NCBI GenBank assembly: GCA_029240775.1
Contig: JARDZQ010000015.1
Coordinates: forward strand, 1 to 11,888
From: Rubrobacteraceae bacterium
GTDB lineage: Bacteria > Actinomycetota > Rubrobacteria > Rubrobacterales > Rubrobacteraceae
DNA length: 11,888 nucleotides
Direction of reading: 5' to 3'
Shown here: positions 5,219-11,316 of the stretch, in pieces
Layout: each line of letters begins with the position of its first letter
Numbering within the stretch: position 1 is the first letter of the stretch
The notes under the pieces: model-generated
The model's input: only the letters and a program-made list of their open reading frames with translations
What the model was told of the DNA's origin: nothing
Databases searched by the model: none
Translations under genes and position numbers: made by a program

Positions 5219-6622
5219 CTATCCCGTCAGATCCGCGGCGGCCGCCATCTCGTAGGCGTGAGCGAAGCGGTAGAGGGTGGCCTCGTCGAAGGTACGTCCT
5301 ATGAGCTGCACGCCGACCGGTAGACCGGAGGCGGTGGAGCCGCAGGGGATGGAGAGGCTCGGGAAGCCGGTGAGGTTGGTCGGGCCGGTGAGCCGGGTCA
5401 CCGCCGAGCGGACGCTCTCCTCGTAGCCTTCGATGTCCACCTCTCTCTGGTCCACGAGCGTGGCGGTTATCGGGACGGTCGGGGTGAGGAGGACGTCCAC
5501 CCCTTCGAGAGCGCGCCCGAACTCGTCATTCGCCCCAAGCTTTCTCTGCTGGGCGTTCGCGTAGCGGTAGGCTTTGAGCCTCTCGCCATCCATGAGGCGT
5601 TCGCGCACCTCCGCGTCGAACCTCTCCGGTTCGCTCCTCAGGCGTTCCTCGTGGACCGCGTACGCGTCGGCGGCTAGAGTGAGCCGCTGCGCTTTGAGCG
5701 TCTCCCAGAGATGCGGGATCTCGACCTCCCGCATCCCCGCACCCGATGATCGGAAGACCTCAATAACCTCCCCGAGCCGCTCCGCCACCTCGCGCCCGAC
5801 GTGCTCGAAGTAGAAGTCTCTGGGGACTCCGATCACGCCTCCCCGGACGCCGCGGCGCAAGTCGCGGGCGAAGTCCTCGGCCGGTCTCTTTGCGGAGTAG
5901 GGATCGCCGGGGTCGTGGCCAGCGAGTGAGTTCAGAACAAGCGCGTTGTCCTCGACGGTGCGGGTGAGGGGTCCGACGTGATCCAGGGTCCACGAGAGTG
6001 GGAAGACACCCTTCTTGCTCACACGCCCAAAGGTGGGCTTCATGCCGACGATGCCGCAGAGTGCGGCAGGTATGCGCACGGAGCCGCCGGTGTCGGAGCC
6101 CAGAGAAGCGTAGATGAGGTCTGCGGCGACGGCCGCCGCCGAGCCGCCGCTTGAGCCGCCGGAGATCCTGGCCGCATCGTGCGGGTTCCTGGTGGGCCCG
6201 AAGCGCGAGCGGTCGCCGGTTGGCCCGTAGGCGAACTCGTGGGTGTTGGTCTTGCCGAGGAGTATGCTCCCAGCCTCTAGCAGTCTCGTAGCGACGGTGG
6301 CGCTGTAATCCGGGACGAAGTCCTCGAAGAAGGCTGAGCCCATGGTGGTGCGGACGCCCTCGGTGTAGATGAGGTCCTTGAGGCCGACAGGGATCCCGTG
6401 CAGCGGTCCGCGGTAGCGTCCGGCGAGGATCTCCCGCTCCGCGTTCTCCGCTTCCTCGAGCGCCCGCTCCCCGGTGACGACGATAAAGGCGTTCAGAACC
6501 TTGTCCCCGGCCTCGATGCGCGTCAGGAGCGTCTCGACGACCTCGACCGGGGAGAGGGTTCTCTCACGGTAAGCCCGGCCGAGGTCCGTCAGCGAGCGCG
6601 GGAGTTCTCCGGATGCTCTCAT
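5219..6622 (-). CDS. amidase-signature family hydrolase
   Basis: 467-residue member of the amidase signature (AS) family, which hydrolyses amide bonds and includes the GatA subunit of Glu-tRNA amidotransferase. The Ser-cisSer-Lys triad is complete: Lys82 in GIPVGLKDL, Ser157 in ISGGSSGGSAAA, and nucleophile Ser181 in GSDTGGSVRIPA; the 24-residue gap between the serines is the family norm. The C-terminal FPSLSIPCG and GLPVGVQLIG motifs are also present. There is no signal peptide, so it is cytosolic. No gatB or gatC is adjacent, and the product is somewhat shorter than a typical GatA, so a general amidase (for example on small amides, carbamates or peptide-like substrates) is more likely than the tRNA amidotransferase; the substrate is not readable. 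The ATG at 6622 lies 6 nt after a TAAGAT box and has no Shine-Dalgarno, implying a leaderless mRNA. Divergent from the MFS gene, 48 nt apart. Confidence 0.9.
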   Translation of the reverse strand: MRASGELPRSLTDLGRAYRERTLSPVEVVETLLTRIEAGDKVLNAFIVVTGERALEEAENAEREILAGRYRGPLHGIPVGLKDLIYTEGVRTTMGSAFFEDFVPDYSATVATRLLEAGSILLGKTNTHEFAYGPTGDRSRFGPTRNPHDAARISGGSSGGSAAAVAADLIYASLGSDTGGSVRIPAALCGIVGMKPTFGRVSKKGVFPLSWTLDHVGPLTRTVEDNALVLNSLAGHDPGDPYSAKRPAEDFARDLRRGVRGGVIGVPRDFYFEHVGREVAERLGEVIEVFRSSGAGMREVEIPHLWETLKAQRLTLAADAYAVHEERLRSEPERFDAEVRERLMDGERLKAYRYANAQQRKLGANDEFGRALEGVDVLLTPTVPITATLVDQREVDIEGYEESVRSAVTRLTGPTNLTGFPSLSIPCGSTASGLPVGVQLIGRTFDEATLYRFAHAYEMAAAADLTG

Positions 6623-6628
6623 GTGCGT

Positions 6629-6634
6629 ATCTTA
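6629..6634 (-). promoter_or_regulatory. -10 box (TAAGAT) of the amidase gene, leaderless
   Basis: TAAGAT on the minus strand, then exactly 6 nt, then the amidase ATG (6622). Transcription would begin at the start codon. No -35 consensus is visible at 17-18 bp. Confidence 0.6.
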
Positions 6635-6658
6635 CAGCTTCCCCGCCGCGGTTCCGGG

Positions 6659-6664
6659 TATGAT
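6659..6664 (+). promoter_or_regulatory. -10 box (TATGAT) of the MFS gene, leaderless
   Basis: TATGAT, then exactly 6 nt, then the MFS GTG (6671), with no Shine-Dalgarno sequence. It mirrors the amidase promoter 24 nt away on the other strand, so the two promoters overlap and could share a regulator or interfere with each other. Confidence 0.6.
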
Positions 6665-6670
6665 CTTCGG

Positions 6671-7951
6671 GTGCTCTCAAGGTTCGAGGAGTCTCTGAGG
6701 TTCGATCGCCGGGTGTGGCTGCTCCTCGTGGCGATGCTCGTGTTCCGCTTCGGGCAGGGCATGTACTTCCCTTTCTCCACGATCCACTACCACAACGTCG
6801 TGGGCATCCCGCTCTCGCTCGTCGGTGTGGGTCTGGGTGCTCTAGCGGTCGCGAGCGTGGCCTCGGGCCTCGTCTCGGGCCCCCTCTCCGACCGCTACGG
6901 CCGCAAGCCCGTGATGCTCGCGGCTCTCGCGGGGAGCGCGGCGGCCTTCGCAGCTTTCGCGTTCGTCGAGGGCTTCGCCGGCTACCTCCTGGTCTCGGTA
7001 GCGGCGGGACTGGCCGGCAACACCACCTTCGACGCCGCCCGCAACGCGATGGTCGCCGACGTGACGGAACCGGGGCGGAGGGCCAGAGCCTACGGCCTAG
7101 TGCGCGTTGGGGGCAACGCCGGCTGGGCCCTGGGCCCGATGGCGGCCGGCCTCACCGCGGCCTCAGTCGGTTCGGAGGGGGTCTACCGGGCGCTCTTTCT
7201 CGGAGCCTCCGCCCTGATCACGCTCCTAGCGGTCGTGCTCGCGCTCATGCTGAAGGAGTCGCTACCCACACGCTCGGAGCACACCCCCCGACCGGGCGGC
7301 TCGGGGCTGCGGTCCGCGCTCGCGGACGGTCCGTTTCTGGCTCTGCTCGCGGCCGGGGTCCTCCTCTACTACGTCTTCACGCAGGACTGGCAGGCGCTCC
7401 CGATCTACGCCAAGAACTTCCTCGGGGTCCCTGACGGTAGGATCGGGCTGTTCCTGGGCGCCAACGGGCTCATGGTCATCCTACTCCAGCTCCCGATCTC
7501 CTACGCCATAGACCGCACGTCGAAGGTCTGGGCCCTGCTCACGGGCGCAGCCCTGTTCGCGGCCTCCTCCGCCACGTTACTCCTGACCGAGTCGTTCCTG
7601 GGCATCCTCGTCGCCTTCGCCATCTTCTTCACGCTGGCGGAGATGACCCTGGAGGTCGCAGGCGCAGCCCTGGCCGCCGACCTCGCCCCCGTGAGGCTGC
7701 GCGGCACCTACCTCGCCCTCTTCGGCGCCTGCTTCGGAGCCGCCTACGGCGTGAGCCCCATAGTCGCTGGCGCGCTGCTTGAGGCCAGACTACCTGCCGT
7801 CATCTGGCAGATCCAGCTCCTAGCGGCGGCGCTCGCCGCCATCGCGCTCGTCGTTCTGAGAGCCATCAGCCGTCGGCAAAAAGCTGAAGGCTATTCAGGT
7901 ACGCGCAGGACGAGTACGGCGAGATCGTCGCGCGGGTTCCCCTCGCCATAA
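6671..7951 (+). CDS. MFS transporter (DHA1-like drug/metabolite exporter)
   Basis: 426-residue integral membrane protein with about twelve hydrophobic segments in two halves around a hydrophilic central loop (SLPTRSEHTPRPGGSG). The MFS motif A, GPLSDRYGRKP, lies between helices 2 and 3 (about residues 70-80). RVGGNAGWALGP in helix 5 matches the proton-antiporter motif C style of DHA1 exporters. The family usually exports drugs or metabolites by proton antiport; the substrate is unknown. The reading frame extends upstream to 6398, but that part overlaps the amidase antisense. GTG 6671 (VLSRFEESLRFDRRVW) is chosen because a TATGAT box lies 6 nt before it and a helix begins about 14 residues later. 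The last 20 codons or so (RRTSTARSSRGFPSP) are hydrophilic and overlap the 3' end of the phosphatase gene by 61 bp. Confidence 0.88.
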   Translation: MLSRFEESLRFDRRVWLLLVAMLVFRFGQGMYFPFSTIHYHNVVGIPLSLVGVGLGALAVASVASGLVSGPLSDRYGRKPVMLAALAGSAAAFAAFAFVEGFAGYLLVSVAAGLAGNTTFDAARNAMVADVTEPGRRARAYGLVRVGGNAGWALGPMAAGLTAASVGSEGVYRALFLGASALITLLAVVLALMLKESLPTRSEHTPRPGGSGLRSALADGPFLALLAAGVLLYYVFTQDWQALPIYAKNFLGVPDGRIGLFLGANGLMVILLQLPISYAIDRTSKVWALLTGAALFAASSATLLLTESFLGILVAFAIFFTLAEMTLEVAGAALAADLAPVRLRGTYLALFGACFGAAYGVSPIVAGALLEARLPAVIWQIQLLAAALAAIALVVLRAISRRQKAEGYSGTRRTSTARSSRGFPSP

Positions 7952-10032
7952 TCGAGGGTAACGTTCTTCAACCTTTCGGCGATGTCCTGGGCATCGAGGC
8001 CGGCGCAGGAGCCGAGAAGGGACCGCAGCCGCTCCTCCCCGAAGATGGACCCATCCGGTCCGCGCGCCTCCGTGATGCCGTCGGTGTAGAAGACGGCGGC
8101 GTCGCCTGGGCTCAAGCGGAGGTGCTCGACCCTGAGCCCGGGATCGAGGAAGACGCCTAAGGCCCTCCCCCGCGGCATCACCGCCTCGACTGTACCGTCG
8201 GCGCGCACCACGAGTGGAGGAGGGTGACCGCCTCGCGCCACGCTCAGCTCGAGGCCGCCTGGCACGGAGCTCAGGCGGGCGCAGGCCACCGTACAGAACT
8301 GGTTGTCGCCGAGCTGCCGGATCATGGCCTCGTTAAGGGCGGTGAGCACAGCCGAGGGCTCGTCCTGGCGCATGGCTACAGCCCGGATGGTGTAGCGGGT
8401 CAGGGCCGTCACCGCCGCCGCCGCCGCGCCCTTGCCGCAGACGTCCCCGATCACGGCGAGCCTGCGCCCTTCTTCGGTCTCGATCAGGTCGTAGAAGTCC
8501 CCGCCGACCTCGTTCTCCTCGCCTATGGGCAGGTACTCGACCCCGACCTCTACCCCCGGCGCCTCGGGGAGGCGAGGGAGCAGGCTGCGCTGCAAGGTGC
8601 GGGCGATGTGGCTCCGCTCGCGGTAGAGACGGGCGTTGTCGACCGCCAGGGCGCACCGGTAGGCGAGGCCCTCAGCGAGCGAGAGATCCTCCTCACCGTA
8701 GAGCCTCTCCGGCTCCGAGGAGACGAGGGTCATAGCGCCGAGCGTCCTCCCCCGCGCGAGGAGGGGTACGCTCATGAAGGAGCGGATGCCCAGCCTCCTG
8801 AGCGCCCGGAGGTGCTCTTCTCCCGTCGTCCTCTCGACGAGCAGCGCGTCGGAGACCTCGGGGGTCAAGGCTGACCTGCCCGTGCGCAGCACGCGCGCCA
8901 CGGTGCCCGGCGAGTCCTCGCCGAAACGCCGGTGGCTCATGAGCTCGCGCAGCAGGTCTTCTCTGGTCGGGTCCGCGTGTGCTGCGGCGAGCTGCTTGAC
9001 CGAGCCGTCCTCCTCGAGGACGTCGACCATACACCAGTCCGCCAGCTCCGGGACGACGAGGTGCGCGATCCCCTCGAGCGTCGACTCGTAGTCGAGCGAG
9101 GCAGAGAGGGTGGTCCCCGCCGCGGCGAGCAGGGCGAGCCGGCGCCTCGCCCTCACGGCCTCGACCCGCGCGAGTTGCTCCCTGGCGAGCAACAGGTCCC
9201 GCTCCTCCTCGGCCCGCTTGCGCTCGGTGATGTCCAGGACCGTCCCGATAAACCGGTGGGCTTCTCCCCCCTCGTCGAAGAAGGCCTGTCCCCTGGCCGC
9301 AACCCAGCGCTCGACGCCGTCCGCGAGGCCTATGGTTCTGTACTCCACGTTGAACTCGCCCCCGCTCTCGGGGTCGAGGGCCTGCTGGACGACCTGATGC
9401 GTCCTCTCCCTGTCGTCCGGGTGCAGCCCGGCCAGGAAGACCTCGTAGTCCACCTCGGCGTCGGGTGGAAGCCCGAACATCGCCTTGCACCGGTCGTCCC
9501 ACCTGAGCTCCCCGGTTACGGGGTTGAAGTCCCACGTCCCCAGCCCCGTCGACTGGACGGCGAGGCGCAGCCGGTCCTCGCTCCCCTTGAGCTCCTCCTC
9601 GGTACGCTTGCTCTGGGTGACGTCGTTTTGCACCCCGACGAAGTTGGTGAGGTTCCCCTCGTCATCGCGGACCGGCGAGACGTAGAGCTCGTTCCAGAAG
9701 CTGGTCCCGTCCTTACGGTAGTTCCGCAAGACGATCCTGCACTCCTGCCCCTCCCGGAGGCAGGCCCGCAACTCCTCAAGCGCCTGCTGGTCGCGGTCCT
9801 CCCCCTGCAAGAAGCGGCAGTTGCGTCCTATGACCTCTTCCATCGAGTACCCGGTCGTCTTCTCGAAGGCGGGGTTGACGTAGACGATGGGGTTGTCGGG
9901 CAACCTGGGATCCGTTATGACGATGCCGTTGGAGCTGGCCGCGACAGCCCGGTCGAGAAGGCGCCGCAACTCCTCCGAACTCCTCTGTTCTAGAGGAATG
10001 CCACGATGAACCCCAGAAGGCGAAGTCTCCAC
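7891..10032 (-). CDS. LOV-PAS-GAF-PP2C (SpoIIE-type) phosphatase, predicted blue-light sensor
   Basis: 713-residue cytosolic signalling protein. An N-terminal LOV domain (about 25-142) has the GRNCRFLQ motif with photoactive Cys72, the FMN-contacting Asn104 (NYRKDG) and Asn114 (FWN), and Gln135 (FVGVQNDV), so FMN binding and a blue-light Cys adduct are expected. A second PAS domain (about 150-272) starts GTWDFNPVTGELRWDD and ends DITERKRAEEE. A GAF domain spans about 295-470. A C-terminal PP2C/SpoIIE phosphatase (about 475-713) keeps the metal Asps: Asp512 (GGDFYDL), Asp530 (IGDVCGKG), Asp651 (FYTDGITEA) and the RDD pair near 702. RsbU/RsbP-type relatives dephosphorylate an anti-anti-sigma factor; no such partner is in view. 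Start: GTG 10032 lies 6 nt after TAGAAT; a GTG at 10038 abuts that box and would not be transcribed. The 3' end overlaps the MFS gene by 61 bp. The SOD gene diverges from it. Confidence 0.92.
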   Translation of the reverse strand: METSPSGVHRGIPLEQRSSEELRRLLDRAVAASSNGIVITDPRLPDNPIVYVNPAFEKTTGYSMEEVIGRNCRFLQGEDRDQQALEELRACLREGQECRIVLRNYRKDGTSFWNELYVSPVRDDEGNLTNFVGVQNDVTQSKRTEEELKGSEDRLRLAVQSTGLGTWDFNPVTGELRWDDRCKAMFGLPPDAEVDYEVFLAGLHPDDRERTHQVVQQALDPESGGEFNVEYRTIGLADGVERWVAARGQAFFDEGGEAHRFIGTVLDITERKRAEEERDLLLAREQLARVEAVRARRRLALLAAAGTTLSASLDYESTLEGIAHLVVPELADWCMVDVLEEDGSVKQLAAAHADPTREDLLRELMSHRRFGEDSPGTVARVLRTGRSALTPEVSDALLVERTTGEEHLRALRRLGIRSFMSVPLLARGRTLGAMTLVSSEPERLYGEEDLSLAEGLAYRCALAVDNARLYRERSHIARTLQRSLLPRLPEAPGVEVGVEYLPIGEENEVGGDFYDLIETEEGRRLAVIGDVCGKGAAAAAVTALTRYTIRAVAMRQDEPSAVLTALNEAMIRQLGDNQFCTVACARLSSVPGGLELSVARGGHPPPLVVRADGTVEAVMPRGRALGVFLDPGLRVEHLRLSPGDAAVFYTDGITEARGPDGSIFGEERLRSLLGSCAGLDAQDIAERLKNVTLDYGEGNPRDDLAVLVLRVPE

Positions 10033-10038
10033 CAGCAC

Positions 10039-10044
10039 ATTCTA
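10039..10044 (-). promoter_or_regulatory. -10 box (TAGAAT) of the LOV phosphatase gene, leaderless
   Basis: TAGAAT on the minus strand is followed by 6 nt and then the GTG at 10032. There is no Shine-Dalgarno sequence. The geometry is identical to both promoters at 6629-6664. No -35 consensus is visible. Confidence 0.55.
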
Positions 10045-10110
10045 CAGCCCCCACTACCCTCACGTCCGCGCATCGGCAACCCTCCTCCAAGTTAAAGTTA
10101 GGGGCTCTCC

Positions 10111-10136
10111 GGGTAAGGTAAACGGGTAGCGTAAAG
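10111..10136 (+). repeat. imperfect 13-bp tandem repeat upstream of SOD
   Basis: GGGTAAGGTAAAC is followed directly by GGGTAGCGTAAAG, matching at 10 of 13 positions. The pair ends a few bases before the SOD Shine-Dalgarno. A related AT-rich stretch, GTTAAAGTTAGGGG, lies at 10091-10104. It could be an operator or part of the SOD promoter or leader; I see no certain -10/-35 pair here. Confidence 0.4.
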
Positions 10137-10154
10137 CAAGGAGAGGAGAACGAA

Positions 10155-10784
10155 GTGGCTTACGAATTGCCGCAACTACCCTATGCCTATGACGCGCTGG
10201 AGCCGCACATAGACGAGCAGACCATGCACCTTCACCACGAAAAGCACCACAACACCTACGTCACAAACCTCAATACCGCCCTGGAGAAGCACCCCGAGGC
10301 CGACCCCGGCAACCTCGAAGAGCTCCTCGCCAACATAAACAACGTCCCCGAGGACATCCGCACGGCGGTGCGCAACAACGGCGGGGGTCACTCCAACCAC
10401 TCCATGTTCTGGCAGATCATGGGCCCGAGCGGGCAGGGAGGCGGCGAGCCAACCGGAGAGCTGGCCAGCGCCATAGACTCCAGCTTCGGGTCATTTGAAC
10501 AGTTCAAGGAACAATTCGGTGCCGCCGCGGCTCCCGGAGCCCTGTTCGGCAGCGGGTGGGCGTGGCTGATCGCCAACCCCGACGGCTCGCTCTCGATAGA
10601 GACCACCCCCAATCAGAACTCCCCCTTGATGGAGGGCAAGACGCCCGTGATAGGTCTGGACGTGTGGGAGCACGCCTACTACCTCAAGTACCAGAACAGG
10701 CGCCCGGAGTACATAGAGGCGTGGTGGAACGTGGTGAACTGGGACGAGGCAGAGAGGCGTTACCAGGCCGCCAGGAGCGCCTAG
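10155..10784 (+). CDS. sodA: superoxide dismutase, Mn/Fe family, Mn-type residues
   Basis: 209-residue cytosolic superoxide dismutase that converts superoxide to oxygen and hydrogen peroxide. Metal ligands: His27 (HLHHEKHH), His82 (GGHSNHSMFW), Asp169 and His173 (DVWEHAYYLKYQNRR). The metal-discriminating positions are of the Mn type as in E. coli SodA: Gly78 before the HSNHS motif and Gln154 in NQNSPLM, rather than the Gln/Ala pair of Fe-SODs; Mn or cambialistic use is therefore likely. Length and both domains (alpha-hairpin N-terminal, alpha/beta C-terminal) are normal, and there is no signal peptide. The GTG at 10155 has AGGAG 6-7 nt upstream (AAGGAGAGGAGAACGAA), so this gene, unlike its divergent neighbour, is not leaderless. 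A tandem repeat at 10111-10136 lies in its upstream region and a strong hairpin follows at 10866-10888. It is divergent from the LOV phosphatase, 122 nt start to start. Confidence 0.96.
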   Translation: MAYELPQLPYAYDALEPHIDEQTMHLHHEKHHNTYVTNLNTALEKHPEADPGNLEELLANINNVPEDIRTAVRNNGGGHSNHSMFWQIMGPSGQGGGEPTGELASAIDSSFGSFEQFKEQFGAAAAPGALFGSGWAWLIANPDGSLSIETTPNQNSPLMEGKTPVIGLDVWEHAYYLKYQNRRPEYIEAWWNVVNWDEAERRYQAARSA

Positions 10785-10865
10785 AGCCCAATCTCTGGAG
10801 CGCGAACTCCAACGTCCTGGGGATCGCAGGGCAGAATCCGCTAATAGTACGGTACCCAAGACGGA

Positions 10866-10907
10866 GGGCCGGGGCTTAGCCCCGGCCCGATTGGTCGGTG
10901 AGTTTTT
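10866..10907 (+). terminator. strong hairpin with trailing T tract, downstream of SOD
   Basis: A perfect 10-bp stem GGGCCGGGGC (10866-10875) / GCCCCGGCCC (10879-10888) has a TTA loop. TTTTT follows only at 10903-10907, 14 nt after the stem, so it is not a textbook intrinsic terminator on the plus strand. It separates SOD from the minus-strand RTX-like remnant and may act in both directions. Confidence 0.55.
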
Positions 10908-10923
10908 CGGCCTTACCTGTCGT

Positions 10924-11109
10924 CTAGAGTGTGTCCTTTATCTCGCAGTCCTTGATCTTTTCGAGGCCCGCGTCGCGGCGAACCTCGTCCCTCGAGCCTG
11001 CGCCGCAGTCGATCACGTCCCTCTCTCCATCGTTCACGAAGACCCGGTCGTTGCCCTTGCCGCCCTTGAAGGAACCCTGCTGCTCCTTCGGATGCTCCGC
11101 CCCGTGGCG
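10924..11109 (-). pseudogene. second RTX-like Ca-binding protein remnant, start lost
   Basis: A 61-codon open stretch between a TAG at 11112-11110 and a TAG at 10926-10924 has no ATG and only late internal GTG codons. It reads GSFKGGKGNDRVFVNDGERD, VIDCGAGSRDEV, RRDAGLEKIKDCEIKDTL. The GGKGNDRV repeat, DGERDVIDCG and KDCE elements are the C-terminal signature of acidic hemolysin-type Ca-binding repeat proteins, the same type as the remnant at 4938-5155. Intact members have a signal peptide and several more repeats upstream, and none is seen here. In another frame further upstream, MEFACLWAKLFWRYFLCVAQ (about 11194-11135) could be a decayed signal-like segment, but I cannot show they belong together. 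Probably a 5'-deleted or frameshifted pseudogene. Confidence 0.5.
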
Positions 11110-11272
11110 CTAACTCCAGGCGCAAAATCTGGCGCTGCGCAACACAGAGGAAGTACCTCCAAAACAACTTTGCCCACAAACAAGCGAACTCCATCTTTCC
11201 AGGGACGGTGCAGATCACCCGCTCTCAATGCTGCACAAGTTCATTTACGAATCACAGGGAGGAATTCGCCGG
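11110..11272. other. lower-GC stretch without a convincing gene
   Basis: This part of the 530-nt gap between SOD and the flavoprotein gene is visibly richer in A and T than its surroundings (for example AAAACAACTT, ACAAACAAGC, TTCATTTACG). Short frames exist on both strands, but none has a ribosome site, good codon use or a recognisable product. It may be the decayed 5' part of the RTX-like gene plus the upstream region of the next gene. Confidence 0.4.
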
Positions 11273-11278
11273 TACACT
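11273..11278 (+). promoter_or_regulatory. putative -10 box (TACACT) of the flavoprotein gene
   Basis: TACACT lies 38 nt before the GTG at 11317, giving a predicted leader of about 30 nt. That leader includes GAGGAGG and a 14-codon frame from ATG 11288. No -35 consensus is visible. Confidence 0.35.
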
Positions 11279-11316
11279 GAGGAGGTCATGAACCTGGAGA
11301 AAGGTCGTGTCCGGCT

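Noticed and set aside
5219..6622. Annotation of the amidase as gatA
   Set aside because: Family motifs alone do not separate GatA from other amidases; no gatB/gatC neighbour is present and the protein is somewhat short.
6398..6670. N-terminal extension of the MFS gene
   Set aside because: It runs antisense through the amidase start and reads as Arg/Asp-rich non-protein. The TATGAT box and helix position support GTG 6671.
8224..8874. Long plus-strand frames over the LOV phosphatase (for example 8224-8874 and 8932-9993)
   Set aside because: They are antisense shadows of a gene with clear domains; there are no ribosome sites and no recognisable products.
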